A DNA stretch of 32,408 bases from an uncultured Fibrobacter sp. Lineage in GTDB: Bacteria; Fibrobacterota; Fibrobacteria; Fibrobacterales; Fibrobacteraceae. How positions within the stretch are numbered: position 1 is the first letter of the stretch; the number at the start of each line of letters is the position of its first letter. The notes below the pieces were generated by a model, which worked only from the letters and a program-made list of their open reading frames with translations, was not told where the DNA came from and did no database searches. Both the position numbers and the translations under genes were made by a program. The stretch covers positions 1 to 32,408 of the forward strand of contig CAMZDZ010000009.1 of NCBI GenBank assembly GCA_947305535.1, written 5' to 3'. Positions 7,249 to 14,757 of this stretch are shown in pieces.

Positions 7249-8583
7249 ATGAATACTTCTTTTTTGAAAAAGCATGGGCTGTTTTTTATCTCATTCGCAT
7301 TTGTTTTTGCAGTTTTATCTGCATGCGGTGATTCCAGTTCAACTTCGTCCAGTGAAAACGATTTCTTACCGCTGGATGAAGATTTCTTTGAATCGACTGA
7401 ATCGTCGTCTAGCGAAAACGACGAAGTAAGTTCTTCTAGCGAAAGAATTAAGGCGAGCTCATCCAGTGTGAGTTCGTCAAGCAAAAAAGTTAAGGTAAGC
7501 TCGTCCAGCGAAGTTTCTTCAAGTGAAATTTCATCAGGCGAAACAACCTCAACTGAAAAGGTTAACGTCAGTTCGTCGAGTGAAAAGAATTTTGAATCAT
7601 CTTCTTCGGTCGTTCAAACAAGGTCGTCTAGTAGCTCCTTGATTCGGTTATCTTCGTCATCGTATTTTTCATCATCTTCAATAGATATTTTTGCACACCC
7701 TTCTAGTTCTTTTGCGATAGTCCCTTTAGACACTCTTGAGGATGAATGTGACCTAGAAGGCTCGACTAGATATTATATGGTAGGAAAAAAACAAAAGGTT
7801 TATGAAATCTGCCATAACGGGAAATGGGTGGAAATGAACTCTAGTTCTTCATCAGCAGTCAATACCCATATTGTAATGGATGGATTGTTTAATCCGAATA
7901 TTTCGTATGGAATAATCAAAGATGAACGAGATGGTCAATTCTACAAAACCGTCGTGATAGAAAAAGAAAGAAAGATTGAATATTTTGCTCAAAATTTGAA
8001 TTACGGCAAACAGATTATGGCTACTGAAACAGAATTTGACGATAGCGTTGTTGAAAAATATTGTTATAACGATGATTCTTGGTTCTGTGAAAATGGCTGG
8101 GGAGGTTTATACACCTGGAGCGAAGCGATGGGTTTGCCAAGCGCCTGTAATTCTGTGCGGATGGGGTCAACAGCAGAATGTCCTGACTCTATTGCTACGG
8201 GAACAAAAGCTTCTAGTTGGGACAGTTTGCAAATTCAGGGTATTTGCCCAAATGGGTGGCATATCCTCAATAAAAGCGAATGGGAAATGCTCGTTTATGG
8301 AAACCCGGGTTCCTATTATTCAAGAGATCTTCTCTCCCGCATATATGGAAATGAAGATGACGACGGCTTTTCTTTATTACCAGCAGGATTGCTTAATGTA
8401 GCTCGCTATGTTGAATATCAAATGATGCCAGAGAGAGGTTATTTATGGCTTACAGAAGAATGTGGCGAAAATTGTGCTCCAGCTATCATATTTGATTTAG
8501 TCAATTGGATTGAAAACGACAACCATCGCTTGAAAGGAACAGGAATGTCGATACGTTGTGTGAAAAATTATACGGCCCAATAA
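7249..8583 (+). CDS. Ser-rich lipoprotein with a C-terminal Fibrobacter major paralogous domain (TIGR02145 type)
   Basis: The 444-residue product has a signal peptide ending in the lipobox LSAC (Cys26), so it should be lipid-anchored. Residues about 27-165 are a low-complexity linker of Ser clusters broken by acidic and Lys residues. A segment around 165-210 (DECDLEGSTRYYMVGKKQKVYEICHNGKWVE) precedes the C-terminal domain at about 235-444. That domain carries hallmarks of the Fibrobacter succinogenes major paralogous family: GLYTWSEAMG, GICPNGWHILNKSEW, SLLPAGLL, YLWLTEECGE and SIRCVKN. The family's function is unknown; surface display is inferred from the anchor and linker. An earlier in-frame ATG at 7177 would put 24 residues before the signal peptide and is disfavoured. 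The gene is AT-richer than its neighbours. Confidence 0.85.
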   Translation: MNTSFLKKHGLFFISFAFVFAVLSACGDSSSTSSSENDFLPLDEDFFESTESSSSENDEVSSSSERIKASSSSVSSSSKKVKVSSSSEVSSSEISSGETTSTEKVNVSSSSEKNFESSSSVVQTRSSSSSLIRLSSSSYFSSSSIDIFAHPSSSFAIVPLDTLEDECDLEGSTRYYMVGKKQKVYEICHNGKWVEMNSSSSSAVNTHIVMDGLFNPNISYGIIKDERDGQFYKTVVIEKERKIEYFAQNLNYGKQIMATETEFDDSVVEKYCYNDDSWFCENGWGGLYTWSEAMGLPSACNSVRMGSTAECPDSIATGTKASSWDSLQIQGICPNGWHILNKSEWEMLVYGNPGSYYSRDLLSRIYGNEDDDGFSLLPAGLLNVARYVEYQMMPERGYLWLTEECGENCAPAIIFDLVNWIENDNHRLKGTGMSIRCVKNYTAQ

Positions 8584-8762
8584 AATCGTCTACAGTCTTT
8601 ACGATTCCCTCGCCAAAGTATGTGTTGATGTCGTGGGCTCTGTCAAGCCTTAAAAGATTGTACATTGTTTGTGAAAACGGCTTTTAAGTATTGTTTGTAA
8701 TTTTTTAATTTTTTGCTGTATTTTATAGGCTTATTTAATACAAACTATATTACTTTGTATAT

Positions 8763-8780
8763 ATACCGTTATAACGGTAT
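8763..8780. repeat. 18-base perfect palindrome, operator candidate
   Basis: ATACCGTTATAACGGTAT reads identically on both strands with no loop. Such a site suits a dimeric regulator better than an RNA hairpin. It lies 180 bases after the lipoprotein gene and about 340 bases before the surface-protein gene. Confidence 0.4.
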
Positions 8781-8840
8781 TTTGATATTGTCGTCTTTTA
8801 AGTTGTGGAAAAACCGTGACGGTGAAGGGGATGGAAAGTT

Positions 8841-8873
8841 GAAAAACGGGGTAGACCCCTTTTTATTTTTTTT
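8841..8873 (+). terminator. Terminator-like hairpin in the long gap
   Basis: GGGG-TAGA-CCCC is followed by TTTTTATTTTTTTT, with an A-run before it. It is 260 bases past the nearest upstream stop codon, so it would end either a long 3' leader of the lipoprotein mRNA or an untranslated RNA starting inside the gap. Confidence 0.55.
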
Positions 8874-9048
8874 GCTAAAAAAAGTTTGTGATTCTGTACG
8901 GAGAAAAAAGATGATTGTCTCGCAACCTTGACGTTTCTTCTTTGTGCGATTCTCTTGAAATTATGCTCTGATTCAAAAATTGCTTATCAGAAAATCGATA
9001 AAATGACAGATTTTGGCGAAAATGAAGCTGAAAACATTGTCCTGTCTA

Positions 9049-9076
9049 TTGACTTCCTATATGAATAATCTATCTT
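9049..9076 (+). promoter_or_regulatory. Promoter of the duplicated surface-protein gene
   Basis: TTGACT and TATCTT are separated by 16 bases, close to a sigma-70 consensus. Transcription would begin near 9083, about 40 bases before the ATG. Confidence 0.55.
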
Positions 9077-9123
9077 TTTTGTAATGTCCGCAGATACAAT
9101 TTACTTCAACTGGATGGCCGTAC

Positions 9124-11991
9124 ATGAATAATGGGTCCCGCATATTTCCTCGTCTTAATTTATTCCTGTGCGTAATGCTGTTCATGACATCAGGGGCTCT
9201 TGCGAATAGAGTTGAACTCGGAGACCTTGTAGGCGACTACATTGTAAGAATTAGAGATACTTTGTCTGGTGAGCTTGCTGGAGATTATAAAATATCGATT
9301 CCCAACAGTGATACGGTATTTTTCTATAACGCGGTCATTCGCGGCTCGCCTTCTGGCTCTTCTCACAAATGGGCGGGAATCACATGCCTAGGAAACTGCA
9401 CTATAGTCTTTATGGGCGAAAATATCATTGAAAGTTTTCATGAAGACTATCCCGGCATCTATGTGCCTGAAGGTAGGACTCTTGTTATTTCGGGATACAG
9501 AGTAAATGAACTTGATTCGGAAAACAATCTTGTTCCTGTTAATGGCTCGTTCACCGTTACGGGAGGTTCGCGAGCGGCCGGCATTGGCGGTGGATACAAA
9601 ATGAATTGCGGCAATATCATAATAAAAAGCGAGCAGGAGGGCAGCGGAACGATCAAAGCGATAGGCGGAAAGGAAGCGGCCGGCATTGGCAGTGGCTTTG
9701 AAGCTAGAAGCGGGAACATCACTATTGTTGAAGGTGTAAATACGGTTGAAGCGACTAAGGGTGATGATGCGCCGTTCAGTATTGGTGGCGGTAAAAGCGG
9801 TTCTGCCGGCACTATCACAATCGCTGGTTTAGAAACAGCAGACATTTCTCCAGAAACGTTCGCATATCCTTACCCTGCTAGCAGCATCTATACCGTAGAG
9901 TTCTACAAGAACGATGGCAGCGGAGCGAGTACGAGCCAGTCTGTTCTCTTTAATGTCAGTCAACGTTTGAAAGCGGTTCCCTTTGCTCGTAGGCAATATG
10001 TATTTGTAGGCTGGCTTGGATTGGATGTCGGTGGCAATGCGACTCTTTATTCTAACGAAGCCATGGTGCGGAATTTGGCTGCTGTGGGTGAATCGGTGAA
10101 ACTTTTTGCGCAATGGATGGAGTTTGATGGAGACCTCTCAAAATTGAAGAGAGACCACGTTGCAGGGAATGGAGACGTGTTGACAGGTACGCTTGACGGG
10201 GGGTACAAGATTTCGATAGCCGACGGTGAAAGTGTGACGTTACGCAATGCGAATATCAACGCTGACGGTAGGTCCAGAGGCAATTTTGCAGGTATCACCT
10301 GCGAGGGAAATTGCACGATAATTTTGGAAGGCGCAAATGTCGTGAAGGGTTTCAATGAAAACTTCCCCGGTATCTATGTTCCCAAGGGCAAGACGCTGAC
10401 CATTGAAGGGAGCGGTTCGCTCAGTGCCTCCGGAGGCGCTTATGCAGCCGGTATCGGTGCCGGAATGAATATGGATTGTGGGAACATCTCTATCAACGAC
10501 GGCTTTGTCAACGCCGTTGGAGGCAAATATGCTGCCGGAATTGGCCTTGGCCATATCTTTGATGATAGAGGACATCACGTGAAGTATGGTTGCGGCGCAA
10601 TCACCATCAGCGGTGGTAACGTCAATGCCGTTGGTGGAAAAAATGCAGCTGCCATTGGCTTTGGCCGTATTGACGAGGAAAGTTACCAAGCGAACGATAA
10701 TCAATTTAGCTGTGGAGCAATTACCATAACAGATGGGGTTACTCAAGTTACTGCAACTCGTGGTGAAGATGCCCCTTACAGCATTGGCTTTGGCAAGCAG
10801 GAAGGCTATTATTACAATGTGCCTGAATACTCTATTGGCACTATTACCATTGGCGATATTACAAGGGGCATGATTGAAACAACTCCCTTCGTTTTCCAAA
10901 CCTACGACGTCGCATTCGCTTCCAACGGCGGCGACGGCAGCATGGAAAAACAGCGATTCGTTTACGATGCGGAACCGAAGTCGCTCGCCGAAAACTCCTT
11001 TACACGCGAGGGATTTGACTTTGTCGGTTGGAATACCGCAGACGACGGTAACGGAGTTGCTTATGATGACCTCGCCGAGGTGCAGAATCTTACAGATATC
11101 GCCGGAGGAATGGTGACGCTCTATGCCCAGTGGAAGCGGGTCCTCAAGCTCGCGGCAATCACCATTGTTGAGGAAAACAACAAATGGCACGCAACCATAG
11201 ACGGGCAATACGATGGAAAGGATGCAGTGGAGATTGCCGAGGAAATCGTTGTCAACAGTGTGACATTTGAACGCACGTTCTCTACTGACGGCTATTCCAC
11301 CATCGTGCTGCCGTTCGACGTGTACACGGACAAGCTGACCGGAATCGACTCTGTCCTTTCGTTCGGGGGAATCGTCCCGCATGAGGGCAAGAAGGCCGTC
11401 GGCATGAACGTGGTATGGGAAAGGCATTCCGGGCGCGTCAAGCTGCAGGCGAACACCCCGTATATGCTGAAGATGAACGAATCGACCCTTGGCATCCGCG
11501 GCCCGGTGACCCTGGTGCCGACCGAGGCCGCCGTTACCGCGGTTGACGGCTGGGAACTCCGCGGGACCTACGTCTACACGGCTTGGCCCGAGGGCGACGA
11601 GGACCTTTGCAGGGTCTACGGCTTTGCCGGGAGTTCCAACGACGACGTCAGCGTGGGCGAGTTCGTGAAGTTCGGCGGCGGTTCGTGGCTCCGCCCGCTG
11701 CGAGCCTACCTGATCAACACAAACGTCACGTGCGATTCCAAGGTGCGCCCGGCAGGGGCTGCAGCAAGGCCCGTCATGGCGTCGATCGAAGAAGAACTCC
11801 CCGACCACATGGACGTGGTCATTCTGGGAAGCGGCACCGAAAGTGAGGAACACACGACGGTCATCGGACGCATCGACACCCGCACCGGCGAATTCAAGAT
11901 GCTGCGCAATTACGACCTCAAGGGCCGCAATGTGCTGGGTAAGGCGAAGGCGCGTGGCGCGTATTACGGGAAGAAGGTTTTAAACAAGTAA
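9124..11991 (+). CDS. Secreted surface protein with duplicated beta-repeat halves and InlB-type (Listeria-Bacteroides) repeats
   Basis: The 955-residue product has a signal peptide (about 1-27, ending GALA). Two homologous halves follow: about 45-330 and 345-680. Each holds an IxCxGNCTI motif, PGIYVPxGxTL, repeated AAGIGxG and CGxIxI strands that suggest a beta-helix or solenoid, and ends in an InlB-type B repeat (VEFYKNDGSG...FVGW...LFAQW and VAFASNGGDG...FVGWNTADDG...LYAQW). A third region, about 690-895, is a different beta-rich domain. The last 25 residues (NYDLKGRNVLGKAKARGAYY...) form a basic tail typical of secreted Fibrobacter proteins. Base composition rises sharply in GC from about 11290, matching the change of domain. 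Function is unknown; adhesion to surfaces is a reasonable inference. A 49-codon frame follows 45 bases later. Confidence 0.75.
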   Translation: MNNGSRIFPRLNLFLCVMLFMTSGALANRVELGDLVGDYIVRIRDTLSGELAGDYKISIPNSDTVFFYNAVIRGSPSGSSHKWAGITCLGNCTIVFMGENIIESFHEDYPGIYVPEGRTLVISGYRVNELDSENNLVPVNGSFTVTGGSRAAGIGGGYKMNCGNIIIKSEQEGSGTIKAIGGKEAAGIGSGFEARSGNITIVEGVNTVEATKGDDAPFSIGGGKSGSAGTITIAGLETADISPETFAYPYPASSIYTVEFYKNDGSGASTSQSVLFNVSQRLKAVPFARRQYVFVGWLGLDVGGNATLYSNEAMVRNLAAVGESVKLFAQWMEFDGDLSKLKRDHVAGNGDVLTGTLDGGYKISIADGESVTLRNANINADGRSRGNFAGITCEGNCTIILEGANVVKGFNENFPGIYVPKGKTLTIEGSGSLSASGGAYAAGIGAGMNMDCGNISINDGFVNAVGGKYAAGIGLGHIFDDRGHHVKYGCGAITISGGNVNAVGGKNAAAIGFGRIDEESYQANDNQFSCGAITITDGVTQVTATRGEDAPYSIGFGKQEGYYYNVPEYSIGTITIGDITRGMIETTPFVFQTYDVAFASNGGDGSMEKQRFVYDAEPKSLAENSFTREGFDFVGWNTADDGNGVAYDDLAEVQNLTDIAGGMVTLYAQWKRVLKLAAITIVEENNKWHATIDGQYDGKDAVEIAEEIVVNSVTFERTFSTDGYSTIVLPFDVYTDKLTGIDSVLSFGGIVPHEGKKAVGMNVVWERHSGRVKLQANTPYMLKMNESTLGIRGPVTLVPTEAAVTAVDGWELRGTYVYTAWPEGDEDLCRVYGFAGSSNDDVSVGEFVKFGGGSWLRPLRAYLINTNVTCDSKVRPAGAAARPVMASIEEELPDHMDVVILGSGTESEEHTTVIGRIDTRTGEFKMLRNYDLKGRNVLGKAKARGAYYGKKVLNK

Positions 11992-12036
11992 GGAGATGCC
12001 CGCGGGGCATGACATGGCGAGAAAGCAGAGGTGGAT

Positions 12037-12186
12037 ATGAAAAAGGGAACGACGCAGATTAGCGGGAACGAACGCAGAAGGGAATACCATGCGCCTGAAA
12101 TGAAGCAAGTCAAGCTCAGACACCGCGCAAACCTGCTCGGGGGCAGCCTGGGCGACCCCGACCTTTTTACTGGTGAAGGGAACTGA
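12037..12186 (+). CDS. Small 49-residue peptide gene
   Basis: The frame encodes a basic peptide with the motif YHAPEMKQVKLRHRANLLGG followed by SLGDPDLFTGEGN. A purine-rich AGAGGTGG sits a few bases before the ATG. The pattern of a short peptide with a Y-x-x-P element, a basic middle and a Leu-Leu-Gly-Gly segment recalls families of short uncharacterised peptides from Bacteroidetes and Fibrobacter; this is memory of a pattern, not a search result. The Gly-Gly could be a leader cleavage site of the double-glycine type, but no cleaving transporter or modifying enzyme is nearby. It follows the surface-protein gene by 45 bases with no terminator between them, so cotranscription is plausible. Confidence 0.5.
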   Translation: MKKGTTQISGNERRREYHAPEMKQVKLRHRANLLGGSLGDPDLFTGEGN

Positions 12187-12194
12187 TTTCCTAT

Positions 12195-12216
12195 TTTTGC
12201 ACTTGTAAATGCAAAA
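12195..12216. terminator. Weak hairpin between convergent genes
   Basis: TTTTGCA and TGCAAAA pair around an eight-base loop in an AT-rich stretch. It lies between the small-peptide gene and the protease gene, where a terminator is expected, but the stem is short and the T-run is broken. Confidence 0.3.
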
Positions 12217-12249
12217 TATTGACTTTTTGCCTAAAAGAAGGTTTGATTT

Positions 12250-12873
12250 TTAGCTTTTTTTCATGACATTCATCATGTAAAGCAATATCGCGCAAAGCAT
12301 CGGCATCGCGTAGCCGACATACGATAATGCGCCTGGTTTAGAGACTAGAAGGTTGTAGAGCCCGTGCACGGTCACGGCGATGGACAGTATGCCTGCAATC
12401 CCGGCGAAAGAGAACGCCTTGTGTCTTTTTAAGAGTTGGAAGCCCTTGGCTAGCGCCACCAGAGTCACGATGTGCATTACGCCGACCGCTGATCCGCGAA
12501 TCAGCATGTAGGCCAATTGCGGTGTGCCCGATGAAAGAAGGATGCAGCAATTTTCAAAAGTCGCGAAACCGGCGCCAATGCCGACGGCGAGTAATTCCAT
12601 TCTTTTGCCCGATGGTTCGTACACGTAAATGCAGAACAAAATCAGCAAGAGCTTCGTGCTCTCCTCTATCATTGGAGAAAGGAAAATGGAGGTTTCTTCG
12701 GAACTGTAGCCCGATGTCGTCTGGATAAAACCGGCGATATAAGCAGAAGAAATGCAAACGACCATGCCGGCAAGGAATGCTAAAATTAGTTGGCGCGCGC
12801 TTCCTTTGGTGAATAGAAACGAAATCGCAAATGGAACCGCAAAGCATATCAGGACATTTTCTGCATTAACCAT
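12250..12873 (-). CDS. PrsW-family intramembrane metalloprotease
   Basis: The 207-residue polytopic membrane protein has about seven hydrophobic segments. It carries the motifs of the PrsW family in the expected order: EESTK (Glu70, Glu71), GFATFEN (Glu107, Asn108), a membrane His (His134 in MHIVTL) and VHGLYN (His170). In Bacillus subtilis PrsW makes the first cut in the anti-sigma factor RsiW, releasing an ECF sigma factor. That precedent fits the context: this gene is the last of three overlapping genes that begin with an ECF sigma factor. Its ATG overlaps the end of the upstream gene by eight bases, indicating translational coupling. The actual substrate is unknown; the polytopic neighbour or the small divergent membrane protein are candidates. 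Some PrsW-like proteins act outside sigma pathways. Confidence 0.8.
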   Translation of the reverse strand: MVNAENVLICFAVPFAISFLFTKGSARQLILAFLAGMVVCISSAYIAGFIQTTSGYSSEETSIFLSPMIEESTKLLLILFCIYVYEPSGKRMELLAVGIGAGFATFENCCILLSSGTPQLAYMLIRGSAVGVMHIVTLVALAKGFQLLKRHKAFSFAGIAGILSIAVTVHGLYNLLVSKPGALSYVGYAMPMLCAILLYMMNVMKKS

Positions 12874-13636
12874 CGATGACGATTTCCTTTTTTACCAAAG
12901 AAAACATGCTGAGCATCGCAATCGTGTTTGCGAAAAAGGCTATATAATAATAGGGAACTTCACTTAGGAACATAGATAGTTCCGTCCAAAAAAAGAACGT
13001 CGAGGCGAGGAAAAAATTCTTACGTCGAAAACTCTTGACTCCGAACCATACCGTTAAAGCGAACATCACCGTGAAGCAAACCATTTTTGTAAATTCGAAT
13101 GCTTGCCCTTTTACAATAAGCATGGGAATCTGCATCGTCATGACCAGGATACTTGTCGCTACCGCCAACCCCATTTCTTTCCGGCTTAAGCCACCCCTGC
13201 TCATTAGACCGCGAATCAAGAGCCAAAAAAAATAAATGTACGGGATTCCAAACAGGATGTCCTGAAACCATTCTCCCGACCACGCAATCCATAACGCTAT
13301 ATTTGCACCGATAAAGAAGATTGCAAATAGAATCTCTCTTGCTATTATTCTCTGGTCTTTCAGTATTGATTCCAAGCCGGCGCACAGAAGCAGGACCATT
13401 GCACACTCGCCGATTTCATTACTGGCCATTGGCATCCGCGCGTCTGGTTCTAAAAGTTCAAAGGCAATCCAATAGAAGTTACTGAGAAGGTAACTACTCA
13501 TGGCCAAAGCAAAGAAGAAGGGAAGAATGCTTTTTTTTGCGCTTATTGCCAACTTGGTCGTTTTAGCAATAACAACAACAAGGATGGCGGATTGAATGAT
13601 CATTGTTATGATATCCAACCTTGTCATATATCCCAT
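12866..13636 (-). CDS. Polytopic membrane protein between sigma factor and PrsW protease
   Basis: The 256-residue product has about seven to eight hydrophobic helices (for example ILVVVIAKTTKLAIS near the start and IAFFANTIAMLSMFSLV near the end) with short loops and no soluble domain large enough to be a classical anti-sigma fold. It is not a family that I recognise. It overlaps the sigma gene upstream and the PrsW gene downstream, so the three are almost certainly made together. A sensory or sigma-sequestering role is inferred only from position. Two starts are possible: ATG at 13636, preceded by GGATGGGA, and ATG at 13627, which shares ATGA with the sigma stop codon. The first is listed. 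Confidence 0.65.
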   Translation of the reverse strand: MGYMTRLDIITMIIQSAILVVVIAKTTKLAISAKKSILPFFFALAMSSYLLSNFYWIAFELLEPDARMPMASNEIGECAMVLLLCAGLESILKDQRIIAREILFAIFFIGANIALWIAWSGEWFQDILFGIPYIYFFWLLIRGLMSRGGLSRKEMGLAVATSILVMTMQIPMLIVKGQAFEFTKMVCFTVMFALTVWFGVKSFRRKNFFLASTFFFWTELSMFLSEVPYYYIAFFANTIAMLSMFSLVKKEIVIDG

Positions 13637-14196
13637 GAAAGTCCCATCCTTTCGTATGCAGTGCGTAGAGCCTCTTTCCCTCTAGCCAGCAGGTTGTATG
13701 TCTGTTTTATGTTCTTTTTTACGATTCGGCTGATTTGCTCCGGCTTCATGTCCTCAAAATATTGGAGATACAGCACTTGTCTATAGTTTGCATCAATGGT
13801 TTTCAGCAGTCGGTATAGTTGCGATTCCCTCTCGTTTTTTAGAAGTATATTGATTGGATGAGAAGATGCATCCGCTTCCACGTTGTTCAGAAATTCCTTC
13901 TCCAACGAGACGAACCAAATTTTTTGCTTCCTTAAATAGAGAAATGCCTGGTTCTTGGCGACTGCAAACAACCATGTTTTAAATAGCGCGTCGTCGGTTT
14001 CCTTGTAGCGGGCAACTCCGGATGCCAGAACTGCGAAAGTGTCCATCATCAGTTCTTCGGCGATATCTACATTTCGAACAAAACCATATATAAATAAAAC
14101 TAGACTTTCCCTATATTTGTTAAAAAGAACTTCAAGAGCGCTTTGATCACCAGAAGTCAGAAAACGGGTATACAATAGTCCGTCGTTATCGGGCAT
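13624..14196 (-). CDS. ECF-type RNA polymerase sigma factor
   Basis: The roughly 190-residue product has the two-domain layout of extracytoplasmic-function sigma factors. Region 2, which binds core polymerase and melts the -10, spans about 20-90 (ALEVLFNKYRESLVLFIYGF, then AEELMMDTFAVLA and FKTWLFAVAKNQAFLYLRKQ). Region 4, a helix-turn-helix for the -35, spans about 120-180 (YRQVLYLQYFEDMKPEQISR, then VKKNIKQTYNLLARGKEALR). There is no long C-terminal extension. An ATG at 14211 is also in frame; the ATG at 14196 has GGAG nine bases before it and is preferred. It heads a three-gene set with a polytopic membrane protein and a PrsW protease. A GCGAGTAA motif that recurs before nearby plus-strand genes lies about 60 bases before the longer start, suggesting autoregulation. 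Confidence 0.88.
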   Translation of the reverse strand: MPDNDGLLYTRFLTSGDQSALEVLFNKYRESLVLFIYGFVRNVDIAEELMMDTFAVLASGVARYKETDDALFKTWLFAVAKNQAFLYLRKQKIWFVSLEKEFLNNVEADASSHPINILLKNERESQLYRLLKTIDANYRQVLYLQYFEDMKPEQISRIVKKNIKQTYNLLARGKEALRTAYERMGLSWDI

Positions 14197-14211
14197 GTGT
14201 ATAGACTCCAT

Positions 14212-14432
14212 TCAAGAAAACTTGATATATGCTTTTTTGCGTAATGGCTTTTAATAGCATTTGCTTTTAGAATTACTCGCTTGCGACAACCTGCTTTAAC
14301 TTATATATAATAATAGTAATATTTTTAACACAATACAAAGTAAACAATTTTTTACGAGACTGTGCGAGTAAAAATTGTAAATTCGCAATTAAATAAGTAG
14401 AAGTGATGGTGTGGAACGATGGAAGGCGAACT
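14212..14432. promoter_or_regulatory. Divergent control region between the sigma gene and a small membrane protein gene
   Basis: The region is AT-rich. On the minus strand GCGAGTAA lies at 14273-14280. On the plus strand GCGAGTAA lies at 14364-14371, within a longer element at 14340-14372: GTAAAC, one base, ATTTTTTA, eleven bases, GAGTAAA. The two GCGAGTAA copies sit at nearly equal distances (about 60 bases) from the ATGs at 14211 and 14433. They are candidate recognition sites of the ECF sigma factor or of a shared regulator. No coding frame here is convincing. Confidence 0.45.
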
Positions 14433-14726
14433 ATGAAATACACAACAAAAGAAGCACTTAAAGAAATAAATAGGCGTGCGGGGGTAATCCTGAAAACCCG
14501 CGAAAGAAGGATTACGAATGTCCTTGCGACGACCGCCGGCATTACCTTGGTTGCGCTTTTTGCCGTGATTGGTGAATTTTCGGGTGCGGAATTGCCGGGA
14601 ATTCAGTCCGAGTACGGGTCTTTTATTTTATCTGCGGATACTGGTGGTTATGTGCTGACGGCAGTTTTAGGCGTTGTCTTGGGCGTTTGTATGACACTTG
14701 TCGTTAAACGGATAAAAAACAAGTAA
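14433..14726 (+). CDS. Small two-helix membrane protein, divergent from the sigma gene
   Basis: The 97-residue product has a basic cytoplasmic-looking N-terminus (MKYTTKEALKEINRRAGVIL), a first helix (TNVLATTAGITLVALFAVIG), a short outer loop with PGIQSEYGSFILSADTGGYV, a second helix (LTAVLGVVLGVCMTLVV) and a basic tail. GGAAGG six bases before the ATG supports this start over the earlier in-frame ATGs at 14403 and 14406. The pattern YGSFILSADTGGYVL seems familiar from small uncharacterised proteins in other gut bacteria, but no function is known to me. Its place across from the sigma gene and behind the same motif suggests it belongs to the same circuit, perhaps as an anti-sigma-like partner or as a PrsW substrate; this is inference. 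Confidence 0.65.
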   Translation: MKYTTKEALKEINRRAGVILKTRERRITNVLATTAGITLVALFAVIGEFSGAELPGIQSEYGSFILSADTGGYVLTAVLGVVLGVCMTLVVKRIKNK

Positions 14727-14755
14727 ACGATTTTTTATACGAATTAGTGAGTAAA
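14723..14755 (+). promoter_or_regulatory. Second copy of the 33-base regulatory element
   Basis: GTAAAC, one base, ATTTTTTA, eleven bases, GAGTAAA repeats the layout of the element at 14340-14372 with 25 of 33 positions equal. It starts at the stop codon of the small membrane gene and precedes a large inverted repeat and the secreted-protein operon. Confidence 0.45.
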
Positions 14756-14757
14756 AA

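Larger units (their letters stand above)
8584..9123. other. 540-base AT-rich gap without a convincing gene
   Basis: The gap holds an 18-base perfect palindrome, a terminator-like hairpin, and a promoter for the next gene. A 72-codon plus-strand frame (8713-8931) uses a non-ATG start, lacks a ribosome binding site and runs through the terminator-like hairpin, so it is not called. A minus-strand frame (8501-8665, 54 codons) has a protein-like stretch, LDRAHDINTYFGEGIVKTVD, but overlaps the end of the lipoprotein gene and has no ribosome binding site. Confidence 0.5.

Noticed and set aside
7400-7720. Possible CRISPR-like or tandem array in the TCGTCTAGCG-type repeats of the lipoprotein gene
   Set aside because: These are Ser codons of a low-complexity linker, irregular in spacing and in frame with the protein.
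8713-8931. 72-codon plus-strand frame in the gap
   Set aside because: Non-ATG start, no ribosome binding site, AT-rich composition, and a terminator-like hairpin inside it.
10240-11853. 537-codon minus-strand open frame
   Set aside because: Antisense to the duplicated surface protein; no motifs and no ribosome binding site.
11996-12039. 14-codon frame MPAGHDMARKQRWI before the small-peptide gene, overlapping it by ATGA
   Set aside because: No properly spaced ribosome binding site, and the region forms a GC hairpin (ATGCCC and GGGCAT). Unlike the GH43 leader, no -10 box precedes it.
14273-14542. 89-codon minus-strand frame over the divergent control region
   Set aside because: It overlaps the small membrane gene on the other strand and the regulatory motifs, and it has no ribosome binding site.
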